This document shows positions 1-5,033 of a stretch of DNA of 5,033 nucleotides, in pieces; positions within the stretch are counted from its first letter, which is position 1, and each line of letters begins with the position of its first letter. The notes below the pieces were generated by a model. It had not been told where the DNA came from, ran no database searches, and worked only from the letters and a program-made list of their open reading frames with translations. This DNA comes from Chloroflexota bacterium. GTDB lineage: Bacteria; Chloroflexota; Anaerolineae; Anaerolineales; UBA4823. The stretch covers positions 1 to 5,033 of the forward strand of contig DAOVCZ010000163.1 in assembly GCA_030669775.1 (NCBI GenBank), given 5' to 3'. Made by a program: the position numbers and the translations under genes.

Positions 1-204
1 CTCAGCGCTCCCGATCGGGCACAGGCAGAGGACCAGCTATGCAAGTCGGTTGAAAAGTATGCTCATAGGGCTTCCAATTTTGCCGATTGGTTGGAGGGCA
101 ACATCCCTGAAGGTTTAACTTTGTTTTTTGTTCATGGGGATCACCTGTGCAAGTTCCACAAGCTAAAACTCCCAACGAGTAAGATTACTCATTGGGAGTA
201 CTGA
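1..204 (+). pseudogene. C-terminal fragment of an IS256/Mutator-family transposase (truncated)
   Basis: Frame 1 is open from the window edge to TGA at 202-204, giving 67 residues, and the gene begins outside the window. The stretch APDRAQAEDQL...VEKYA...ADWLEGNIPEGLTLF matches the pattern I know from the region of IS256-family transposases that ends in 'WLEENxxEGLTVF' followed by a basic HRRxLRTTN segment. Here the similarity stops after about residue 54 (HLCKFHK). The remaining residues (LKLPTSKITHWEY) are encoded largely by a palindrome, not by transposase sequence. The conserved TTNxxE-type segment and the roughly 60 or more residues expected after it are absent, so the product should be inactive. 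This reads as an IS remnant fused to chromosomal sequence beside the oxidoreductase terminator. The family call rests on recalled motif resemblance; whether the upstream part is intact cannot be seen. Confidence 0.6.
165..199 (-). terminator. Probable intrinsic terminator after the AIF-like gene (32-bp palindrome)
   Basis: Positions 168-199 form an almost perfect palindrome: ACTCCCAACGAGTAA pairs with TTACTCATTGGGAGT around a GA centre, with a single C/A mismatch. On the minus strand the stem is followed by a short T run (TTTTAG, 168-163), 36 bases past the stop codon of the oxidoreductase at 235. The T run is only four long, so the terminator may be modest. It lies inside the tail of the plus-strand transposase remnant. 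Confidence 0.5.
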
Positions 205-234
205 TTTCAATGTCTTTTTTGTTGATAGTGGAGA

Positions 235-1413
235 TTAGTCAGGCAAGCGACCCTTCAAATTTTCACTGGTAAAGGGTCCTGGCTCAGTGATTAACCGCCG
301 GGCTGAATCCACCTGATCCCAGATATTCCAAAGAAGAACCCCTCGCAGGTGACCTTGATCTAGATAATACACTACCCCTTTTCGGAATGGTTCCTGCCAA
401 TCAGAGACAGTCTCCAGATTGGGATTCAACTCACCGACTGCTTCATATCCCAGATCAAACAGATCGGAATAAAAAGTCGAAAGGTGTTCGTAGGGGGTGG
501 CTTGTCCAGCCATGTTCCGTCCTGCAGCCTGACCACCGGTCAAAGCGTTGTCTTCATGCTCCACTCGCTGGCGTATATCCAGTACCGGATTGTAAATATT
601 TGCCACATCGCCGGCCGCGAAGATATCCGTTTGACTGGTTTGCAGGTATTTGTCAACCACGATACCGTTGTCGACCTCAATACCTGCGGTTTCTGCCAGA
701 GATGTATTGGGTAGAATCCCGATCCCTGCGATCACATGATCGACGACGATCTCTCGACCTGATTTCATTTTAAGTGCAAATTCTTCCCCTCGCTGCTCAA
801 TATCGCTGACCAGCTCACCAGCCAACACAGCGACACCTTTTTGACGGTAGTAATCGTTTAAGAAGCTGGCCAGGTCGGCTGGGAAGAGCAGAGAACCAAT
901 GCCATTCTCTGGGAAGAGCATGGCCACCTCTTGTCCCTGATCACAGAGGGCAGAAGCCAGCTCTGAGCCAATAAATCCACCACCGATCATCGCGAAGCGG
1001 GATCTGCCCTCCGCCAGAGGACGCAGCCGCTGGAAATCGTCCAGAGTGCGGAAATAAATTACCTCGTCTCCGCCGAATGGCAGTTTGCGCGGGGAACCCC
1101 CAGTAGCCAGGAGCAGCTTATCATAGCTATAGCTCTGACCCTGATCATCGATAACCTGCTTACTTTGGGGATCGATCGTTTCGGCTTTTGTACCAAGGTG
1201 GATCTGAGCGTTTTCCTTTGAAGATTGGCGAAAAATCGTCTCCAGGAGTTTCCCTTTCCAGAGACCTTTACTCAATGGGGGTCGGTTATACGGAGGGTGG
1301 TTTTCGTCGCTGATCAATCCAATTGAACCGTTGGGATCTACCTCCCTGATACCGGCGACTGCTGCATCAGCAGTCATGCCTCCACCGATGATTAGATATT
1401 TGTAGCTGGGCAT
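235..1413 (-). CDS. AIF-like FAD/NADH-dependent oxidoreductase
   Basis: A 392-residue flavoprotein, predicted cytosolic because no signal peptide or membrane segment is seen. Domain order: an FAD-binding Rossmann motif at residues 7-18 (IIGGGMTADAA); an NADH-binding Rossmann motif at 143-153 (IGGGFIGSELA); the second FAD motif FAAGDVA at 265-271; then a C-terminal domain from about 283 to the end. Several segments closely resemble human AIF (AIFM1) as I remember it: EVxxLFPExG (162-171), RVEHxDxA (283-290), GRNMAG and later LGYEAVGEL, and KGVVYYL...GVLLWNIW (345-365). It is therefore closer to AIF than to ordinary ferredoxin reductases of the same superfamily. It should oxidise NADH, forming a reduced flavin, and pass electrons to an unidentified acceptor. 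No redox-active CXXC or Rieske domain is present. The start at 1413 is set by AGGAGG at 1418-1423, four bases upstream. The gene stands alone, 252 bases downstream of trpB with a terminator between them. Ferredoxin reductase of a Rieske-type oxygenase is the main alternative, but no partner gene is nearby. Confidence 0.9.
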   Translation of the reverse strand: MPSYKYLIIGGGMTADAAVAGIREVDPNGSIGLISDENHPPYNRPPLSKGLWKGKLLETIFRQSSKENAQIHLGTKAETIDPQSKQVIDDQGQSYSYDKLLLATGGSPRKLPFGGDEVIYFRTLDDFQRLRPLAEGRSRFAMIGGGFIGSELASALCDQGQEVAMLFPENGIGSLLFPADLASFLNDYYRQKGVAVLAGELVSDIEQRGEEFALKMKSGREIVVDHVIAGIGILPNTSLAETAGIEVDNGIVVDKYLQTSQTDIFAAGDVANIYNPVLDIRQRVEHEDNALTGGQAAGRNMAGQATPYEHLSTFYSDLFDLGYEAVGELNPNLETVSDWQEPFRKGVVYYLDQGHLRGVLLWNIWDQVDSARRLITEPGPFTSENLKGRLPD

Positions 1414-1460
1414 TATTCCTCCTAATTTTGCCAGATTATAAAATTTTCAACGATAGTCGA

Positions 1461-1490
1461 ATTATAAATCCTGATTTTGCTTGCAAGTAA
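1461..1490 (-). promoter_or_regulatory. Candidate promoter of the AIF-like gene
   Basis: On the minus strand a perfect TATAAT (1466-1461) lies 18 bases after a weak -35, TTACTT (1490-1485), about 50 bases before the start codon. A second TATAAT at 1440-1435 lacks a recognisable -35. The 1414-1560 region is strongly AT-rich. The same stretch contains a small hairpin (1479-1503, arms of about nine pairs with one bulge around an A run on the plus strand) that overlaps the -35; its role is unknown. The exact promoter is uncertain. Confidence 0.35.
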
Positions 1491-1603
1491 AAAAACTTGA
1501 AGCTTGGTAAGCAATGGTATAAATACTATCATAATAATCGTAATTAATATTGAAAGTTAGCGGATTTTAACTGATTGGCTAGCAATTAAATTTACTCTCT
1601 TCG

Positions 1604-1638
1604 AATAAGAAAGAGCCCTCGGATTAAATGAGGGCTCT
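1604..1638 (-). terminator. Intrinsic terminator after trpB
   Basis: A perfect 9-bp stem (AGAGCCCTC at 1612-1620 with GAGGGCTCT at 1630-1638, 9-base loop) is followed on the minus strand by TTCTTATT. It begins 27 bases after the trpB stop and separates trpB from the AIF-like gene. The rest of the 1414-1665 gap is AT-rich and contains no gene that I can support. Confidence 0.85.
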
Positions 1639-1665
1639 AGAGGGTTGTTTGTACTTTGAGGGGAG

Positions 1666-3039
1666 TTAGGAAGGCAGGGGTACCTCAGGTAAGTTCTGCA
1701 TCGCAGCCTTAATTTCTTCTTCGGGATAGGCATAATCTTGCAGCTCCTGGCTGAGATAAGCCTGGTATGCTCCCATGTCAAAATGCCCATGACCGGAGAG
1801 GTTGAACAAGATAATCCTTTGCTCTCCTTTTTCCTTTGCATCTAGGGCTTCATCAATTACGCCGCGAATGGCGTGGGCCGATTCAGGAGCAGGTAAAATT
1901 CCCTCCGCTCGAGTGAAGGTTACCGCGGCGTCAAATGTTGCCAGTTGCGGCACGGCGATAGCTTCAATATAACCTGCCTCGTATAGAGCACACAGGCTGG
2001 GGGCCATACCGTGATAGCGGAGCCCACCGGCGTGAATGGGAGGTGGAACGAAGTCATGGCCCAGTGTGTACATCTTTACAATAGGCGCCATTTTTGCTGA
2101 ATCCCCATAATCGAAGGTATAGACTCCTTTCGTTAGCGTAGGTGTCGCTGTTGGCTCAATTGCAACCAAGCGGGTACGCTGACCATCCAGGAGATTCTGT
2201 CTGAGGAATGGATAAGCTATGCCAGCGAAATTGGATCCACCCCCGACACAACCAATGATTACATCCGGATATTCGCCAGCTAAATCCATCTGCTTCAACG
2301 ATTCTTCACCGATCACAGTCTGATGCAGGAGCACATGGTTTAACACTGAACCCAGACTGTATTTTTTCGCTCCCCCGGAAGTGACAGCGACTTCAACAGC
2401 TTCCGAGATAGCGATCCCCAATGAGCCTGGGCTGTGAGGATCTTTCTCAAGAATGGATTTCCCAAATTGGGTACGGTCGGTTGGGCTGGGGAAAACCTGG
2501 GCGCCGTATGTTTCCATCATGATGCGCCGGTAAGGTTTCTGCTCGTATGAGATTTTGACCATGTAAACTTCCAGATCAAGGTCAAAGAACTGGCAGGCTA
2601 GAGCCAGAGCTGAGCCCCATTGTCCGGCACCGGTTTCTGTTGTGAGGGCTTTTGTACCAGCCGATTTATTATAGTAAGCCTGGGCGATGGCAGTATTGGG
2701 TTTGTGACTGCCGGCAGCGGATACGCCCTCGTATTTGTAGTAAATGTGGGCAGGTGTATCCAAAGCTTGTTCTAAACGGTGTGCCCTAATCATCGGTGTT
2801 GGACGGTAGAGCTTGTATATCTCACGCACATCCTCGGGAATATCGATGTAGCGATCCGAGCTCACATCTTGCATAATGAGTTCCATCGGGAAGAGCACGC
2901 TAAGAAAGTCCGGCGTTATCGGCTCCAAAGTTTGGGGATTAAGCACTGGGGTGGGTGGCATAGGCATATCAGCATTTATGTTGTACCAGGTTCGGGGTAA
3001 ATCGGTTTTACTAAGTGTGTAGCGTGTCTGGTCAGTCAT
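1666..3039 (-). CDS. trpB: TrpB2-type tryptophan synthase beta chain (PLP enzyme)
   Basis: A 457-residue cytosolic enzyme that joins indole to serine to make L-tryptophan. Visible marks: the PLP lysine in GSHKPNTA (K113); the catalytic glutamate in TETGAGQWG (E135); the cofactor phosphate loop CVGGGSN (264-270); and the C-terminal NLSGHGHFD motif (S415) facing the pyridine ring. The tryptophan in GAGQWG and the SGHGHFD ending, together with the long N-terminal extension (about 80 residues before RPTPM), distinguish the TrpB2 class from classic TrpB1 of about 400 residues. The start at 3039 is chosen over an in-frame ATG at 3249 because it has a strong GGAGG site eight bases upstream. The longer version would also be translated from the riboswitch, including its terminators. 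No trpA or other trp gene is adjacent, so it may act in indole salvage or partner a TrpA encoded elsewhere; that is inference. It is controlled by the upstream Trp T-box. Some TrpB2 proteins prefer O-phosphoserine, which cannot be judged here. Confidence 0.94.
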   Translation of the reverse strand: MTDQTRYTLSKTDLPRTWYNINADMPMPPTPVLNPQTLEPITPDFLSVLFPMELIMQDVSSDRYIDIPEDVREIYKLYRPTPMIRAHRLEQALDTPAHIYYKYEGVSAAGSHKPNTAIAQAYYNKSAGTKALTTETGAGQWGSALALACQFFDLDLEVYMVKISYEQKPYRRIMMETYGAQVFPSPTDRTQFGKSILEKDPHSPGSLGIAISEAVEVAVTSGGAKKYSLGSVLNHVLLHQTVIGEESLKQMDLAGEYPDVIIGCVGGGSNFAGIAYPFLRQNLLDGQRTRLVAIEPTATPTLTKGVYTFDYGDSAKMAPIVKMYTLGHDFVPPPIHAGGLRYHGMAPSLCALYEAGYIEAIAVPQLATFDAAVTFTRAEGILPAPESAHAIRGVIDEALDAKEKGEQRIILFNLSGHGHFDMGAYQAYLSQELQDYAYPEEEIKAAMQNLPEVPLPS

Positions 3040-3046
3040 TTTTTGT

Positions 3047-3052
3047 TCCTCC
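3047..3052 (-). promoter_or_regulatory. Ribosome binding site that fixes the trpB start
   Basis: GGAGGA on the minus strand (3052-3047) lies eight bases before ATG at 3039-3037, counted from GGAGG. It decides against the in-frame upstream ATG at 3249, which falls in the T-box leader. Confidence 0.9.
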
Positions 3053-3082
3053 GTCGAAATATAAGATTTGGATGGACTATCG

Positions 3083-3110
3083 CCCCGGCAGAATTCTGCC
3101 TTCAGCGGGG
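3083..3110 (-). other. Hairpin between the T-box attenuator and the trpB start
   Basis: A perfect 14-bp palindrome (GGCAGAATTCTGCC, 3087-3100) is bounded by CCCC (3110-3107) and GGGG (3086-3083) in the minus-strand RNA, allowing a longer stem with a 6-base asymmetric bulge. No T run follows, so it is not an intrinsic terminator. It lies only in read-through transcripts, between the attenuator and the ribosome binding site. Its function is unknown; it could stabilise the mRNA 5' end. Confidence 0.45.
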
Positions 3111-3122
3111 GGATGGGGGAAT

Positions 3123-3160
3123 AAAAAACGCGCCCGTCCCCGGAAATGGGGACGAACGCA
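3123..3160 (-). terminator. T-box attenuator terminator
   Basis: In the minus-strand RNA CGUCCCC (3154-3148) pairs with GGGGACG (3141-3135), extended downward by UGCGUU/GGCGCG with G-U pairs, and is followed by six T's (3128-3123). It shares CGUCCCC with the antiterminator, so the two folds exclude each other as in other transcriptional T-boxes. Confidence 0.92.
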
Positions 3161-3204
3161 AGGTCCGCGGTACCACCCCTATTAGGCTGACGTGTCATTG
3201 GATC

Positions 3205-3230
3205 AAAAAACCCGTCGGTGCTGCGACGGG
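3205..3230 (-). terminator. Terminator-shaped hairpin in the Stem III position of the T-box
   Basis: A perfect 7-bp GC-rich stem, CCCGTCG (3230-3224) with CGACGGG (3217-3211) and a CAGCAC loop, is followed directly by six T's (3210-3205). It has all the marks of an intrinsic terminator but lies 25 bases upstream of the T-box sequence, where T-boxes usually carry Stem III. It is enclosed by a possible outer helix, AGGCTG (3246-3241) with CAGCCT (3189-3184). It may be Stem III, an additional terminator, or both. The structure is clear; its activity is not. Confidence 0.7.
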
Positions 3231-3466
3231 ATGAAAAAGCCAGCCTCACTTAATTCGGGTACGGCCGATATCGGCTTATACCCTCTGCCTTGATAACGGT
3301 GGCAAATCCGGCGCAGGTTACTAAATTTCTCTCCATTCACCCTGCAACTCTAAGGTCCATTCAACGCTGACGTGCGGGCGGGATTTCCACCAAGCTACCG
3401 CTCTCTGACCGCCGGTTCGGCGCTTACTAGTCCTCTTCAAAGTCTTTGTTTATTAAGTTAGGTTGG

Positions 3467-3494
3467 ATTATATGCGAAAGGAGAATTTTGTCAA
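3467..3494 (-). promoter_or_regulatory. Sigma-70-type promoter of the T-box/trpB transcript
   Basis: The minus strand carries a perfect -35 TTGACA (3494-3489) and a perfect -10 TATAAT (3472-3467) with a 16-bp spacer, placing the transcript start near 3460. A strongly AT-rich tract lies directly upstream. The near-consensus strength fits a transcript controlled mainly by downstream attenuation. Confidence 0.92.
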
Positions 3495-3497
3495 GTG

Positions 3498-3522
3498 AAT
3501 TTATTTGAATTTATTTGATTTG
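3498..3522. repeat. AT-rich short tandem repeat (2.5 copies), possible UP element
   Basis: Two exact copies of AATTTATTTG (3498-3507, 3508-3517) are followed by a partial copy ATTTG (3518-3522). The tract lies just upstream of the trpB -35 box, where AT-rich UP elements contact the RNA polymerase alpha subunits. It also abuts the left edge of the insertion sequence, which blurs the element boundary. Confidence 0.5.
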
Positions 3523-3528
3523 TCATTT

Positions 3529-3589
3529 AAACTTCAAAAGTGAACTGTTTAAACTTGAAATGTGAACCCTTTCCAGTTGAAAAGTGAAC
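3529..3589 (+). repeat. Left-end repeat array of the IS (three 17-bp units, 22-bp period)
   Basis: The units are AAACTTCAAAAGTGAAC (3529-3545), AAACTTGAAATGTGAAC (3551-3567) and CCAGTTGAAAAGTGAAC (3573-3589). They start exactly 22 bp apart, about two helical turns, so all face the same side of the DNA. A degenerate fourth copy may lie at 3598-3615. They are probably transposase binding sites. Confidence 0.8.
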
Positions 3590-3654
3590 ACCTGGCTAAT
3601 TGAGGAAAAGTAAGCTATACCTATGGATTTCTCTAAATACAAAAGGAGGAATCC

Positions 3655-4905
3655 ATGGCACAACTACATAAGCGGTTCTCCGATGAACAGCTCAGAGTAC
3701 TCTTTCGAGGCTATTGCCAAGGGCAATTTAGCCGAGTGGATTTACAAGAGATGTTGGATATTGGGAAGACCCGTTTCTTTGCTTTGCTCAGTGAGTACCG
3801 TCGGGAACCAGAAACGTTCACCATCGCATATCAGAGAGCTGCGTCAACCAAGTTGTCTGCGGAGGTGGAAGCGGAAATCGAACTTGCCCTATTGCGGGAG
3901 AAAGAGATTGTTGAAGATCCAAACTTACCTATATCGGGATACAACTACACGGCGATCAAAGATCGTCTGGAGAAGAAGGGAATCCAAGTTTCGGTCACCA
4001 CGATCATCAAGAGAGCGAAACAATTGGACTGCCACAAGCCACGCAAGAAGAAAAAGGTCCATGATCGGGAAGTGCTGACAGCTTCCATCGGTGCTTTGAT
4101 TCAGCATGATTCGTCTCTTCACCAGTGGTCTCCTCTCTCCGATGAGAAATGGTACCTGTTCACTTCAATTGATGACTACAGCCGAAAGCTGCTGTTTGCT
4201 GATTTCTTTCCCAAGGAGACCACTTGGGCTCATATTCAAGCCACCCAGACCTTGATCCAACGCTATGGACTGCCCTTTCGTTACTATGTGGACTCCTTGC
4301 GCGTGTTTCGTTTTGTGCAAGGCCGGGATAGTTTATGGCGTAAGCATGTTCTGGAAACCGATGATGTGGATACCCAATGGCGTAAGATGATGCGTCTCTT
4401 AGGCGTGAATGTGGTCTATGCCCTCTCCCCACAAGCTAAGGGCAAGGTGGAAAGACCTTATCGCTGGCTACAAGATCGCATCGTCCGAACTTGTGTCTAC
4501 GAAAATCTGTCCACCATTGAAGAAGTGCGCAGTGTACTGAAGGCTGAGGTCGATCGCTACAACAACCACCAGGTCCATTCCACCACGGGAGAGATCCCCA
4601 ACATCCGCTTTGCGAGAGCTAGAAAAGAAGGCAATAGCCTGTTTCGCAAATTCAGCTTGCCCGAGCCTTACACCTCGCCCCTGGATGTTTTTTGCTTGCG
4701 CACAACACGCATGGTCAATGGTTACCGGCGTATCTCCTTATTCAATCACACCATCGAGGTCCCTAATGTCCCTTTGCGCGAAGATGTTGAGATTCACCTC
4801 ACTCCAGATGAGCCCAAACAGCTTATGCACATCCGCATTTGGTGGAACAACAAAATGGTGCATTCCGTCTCTCTGCCTCTGCTCGGTTTCAGAGTCCACT
4901 TTTGA
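3655..4905 (+). CDS. DDE (rve/integrase-fold) transposase
   Basis: A 416-residue transposase. The N-terminus (about residues 8-48) looks like a helix-turn-helix, and a second DNA-binding segment at about 95-125 (GYNYTAIKDRLEKKGIQVSVTTIIKRAK) precedes a very basic linker (KPRKKKK, 128-134). The retroviral-integrase-like catalytic core has candidate DDE residues D152 (QHDSSLHQW), D213 (YYVDS) and E266 (KGKVERPYRWLQDR), followed by a C-terminal beta-rich tail. All three acidic positions are present, so the enzyme is probably functional. The start at 3655 is set by AGGAGG (3644-3649) five bases upstream. The last codons and the stop lie inside the inner right-end repeat, so coding runs into the terminus. 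No partner ATPase gene follows. The superfamily is sure; the IS family name is not (IS481-like, IS21 IstA-like or ISNCY). It is divergent from trpB. Confidence 0.9.
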   Translation: MAQLHKRFSDEQLRVLFRGYCQGQFSRVDLQEMLDIGKTRFFALLSEYRREPETFTIAYQRAASTKLSAEVEAEIELALLREKEIVEDPNLPISGYNYTAIKDRLEKKGIQVSVTTIIKRAKQLDCHKPRKKKKVHDREVLTASIGALIQHDSSLHQWSPLSDEKWYLFTSIDDYSRKLLFADFFPKETTWAHIQATQTLIQRYGLPFRYYVDSLRVFRFVQGRDSLWRKHVLETDDVDTQWRKMMRLLGVNVVYALSPQAKGKVERPYRWLQDRIVRTCVYENLSTIEEVRSVLKAEVDRYNNHQVHSTTGEIPNIRFARARKEGNSLFRKFSLPEPYTSPLDVFCLRTTRMVNGYRRISLFNHTIEVPNVPLREDVEIHLTPDEPKQLMHIRIWWNNKMVHSVSLPLLGFRVHF

Positions 4906-4933
4906 AGTTTATGGGAGTTCACTTTTCAAGTTT
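4894..4933 (-). repeat. Right-end repeat array of the IS (two inverted 17-bp units)
   Basis: Read on the minus strand, 4933-4917 is AAACTTGAAAAGTGAAC and 4910-4894 is AAACTTCAAAAGTGGAC. These are inverted copies of the left-end units with a 23-bp period. The inner unit contains the transposase stop codon (4903-4905). Confidence 0.8.
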
Positions 4934-4941
4934 TGCTAACA

Positions 4942-5033
4942 ATCGAAAGATTTGACCTCCTGTGTATCCCTTGCCTGCTCGCCACAACTGCCGTGGTTTA
5001 TTCGGGGTCCTGATCGCTGAAGACTTTCTCTGC
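4942..5033. other. Short flank beyond the IS, no gene identified
   Basis: No supported gene lies in these 92 bases. On the minus strand, 5033-4998 is open for eleven codons before TAA and could be the tail of a gene outside the window. AGGAGG occurs at 4961-4956 on the minus strand, but no ATG follows at a usable distance. Confidence 0.4.

Larger units (their letters stand above)
3123..3460 (-). promoter_or_regulatory. T-box riboswitch, tryptophan-type (UGG specifier), controlling trpB
   Basis: The minus-strand leader contains the hallmark AGGGGTGGTACCGCGG (3180-3165). Stem I base: CUUU-GAA-GAGG (3442-3432) pairs with CCUU-AGAG (3355-3348). Above it, AGUA (3428-3425) faces GAA-UGG-A (3362-3356) in the specifier loop, closed by AGCG/CGUU (3424-3421 / 3366-3363). 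The specifier codon is therefore UGG (3359-3357), which calls tRNA-Trp. The AGAGAG of the upper Stem I is present. Stem II is GCAGG/CCTGC (3345-3341 / 3317-3313), and the conserved CCGTTATC follows (3299-3292). In the antiterminator, GGGG-(UGGUACC)-GCG pairs with CGU-CCCC (3154-3148), the same bases used by the terminator. By the known T-box mechanism, uncharged tRNA-Trp favours the antiterminator and turns trpB on when tryptophan is scarce. The 5' end is estimated from the promoter. Confidence 0.96.
3521..4941 (+). mobile_element. Single-gene insertion sequence (DDE/rve transposase, repeat-array ends)
   Basis: A transposase gene is flanked by related repeats in opposite orientation: three units on the left (3529-3589) and two on the right (4894-4933). 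The outermost units extend to TGT at 3521 and ACA at 4941, which would give an element of about 1.42 kb with weak TGT...ACA tips. The tips beyond the repeats match poorly and no convincing target-site duplication is seen, so the exact ends are uncertain by several bases. Multiple repeats at each end recall IS21-type ends, but no IstB-like helper gene is present. Family could be IS481-like, IS21-like or an unclassified (ISNCY) group. The coding region is unbroken, so the copy may be recent or active. Confidence 0.72.

Noticed and set aside
387..773. Plus-strand open frames opposite the oxidoreductase (387-773, 484-714)
   Set aside because: They are antisense to a gene with clear family motifs and their translations show no recognisable domain.
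1557..1841. Minus-strand open frame overlapping the 3' end of trpB
   Set aside because: It is out of frame with trpB, runs through the trpB terminator, and has no ribosome binding site or known motif.
3040..3249. In-frame N-terminal extension of trpB by 70 residues starting at ATG 3249
   Set aside because: It would be translated from the T-box core and both terminators, lacks a suitable ribosome binding site, and the extra residues do not resemble TrpB. The start at 3039 has GGAGG at proper spacing.
3529..3589. CRISPR-like array
   Set aside because: There are only three imperfect units with 5-base gaps, and inverted copies lie at the other side of the transposase. These are IS end repeats.
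3623..4078. Plus-strand open frame starting at ATG 3623, overlapping the transposase in another frame
   Set aside because: It has no good ribosome binding site and no recognisable motif; the transposase frame carries the AGGAGG and DDE motifs. A programmed frameshift was considered, but the 416-residue frame is complete by itself.
3513..4949. Target-site duplication for the IS
   Set aside because: Comparison of bases just left of 3521 with those just right of 4941 gave no convincing direct repeat of 4-8 bases; the exact ends are also uncertain.
4998..5033. Tail of a minus-strand gene ending at 4998
   Set aside because: Only eleven sense codons are visible, with no recognisable motif, so it is not called as a gene.

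Overview
The window looks like ordinary chromosome of a bacterium of moderate GC content. It carries two minus-strand housekeeping-type genes flanked by insertion-sequence material. A tryptophan-type T-box leader on a TrpB2-class tryptophan synthase beta gene, plus a bacterial AIF-like flavoprotein, would fit Chloroflexota (for example an Anaerolineae relative). That placement is inference from gene content only; Firmicutes-like or other T-box-bearing phyla cannot be excluded.

Layout. Positions 1-204 (+) are the tail end of a truncated IS256/Mutator-type transposase. Its last codons run into a 32-bp palindrome that probably terminates the gene arriving from the other side. Positions 235-1413 (-) encode a 392-residue FAD/NADH oxidoreductase whose NADH domain and C-terminal domain both resemble apoptosis-inducing factor (AIF). 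An AT-rich gap with a candidate promoter and a strong terminator separates it from trpB (1666-3039, -), a 457-residue TrpB2-type PLP enzyme. Upstream of trpB lies a complete T-box riboswitch (about 3460-3123, -). It has a UGG (Trp) specifier, Stem I and Stem II elements, the canonical T-box sequence, and an antiterminator and terminator that exclude each other. It is driven by a promoter with perfect -35 and -10 hexamers (3467-3494). Positions about 3521-4941 (+) are an apparently intact single-gene insertion sequence: a 416-residue DDE/rve transposase with arrays of 17-bp repeats at both ends. The last 92 bases hold no identifiable gene.

How the parts work together. Uncharged tRNA-Trp should pair with the UGG specifier and the UGGU bulge of the leader, allowing transcription into trpB, so the beta-type enzyme is made when tryptophan is short. 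No other trp gene is in the window, so this trpB is solitary here. The AIF-like gene has its own transcription signals and no evident functional tie to trpB. The insertion sequence sits immediately upstream of the trpB promoter and transcribes divergently.

I found no wholly new system. The most unusual feature is a second, textbook intrinsic-terminator shape inside the T-box leader, upstream of the antiterminator.
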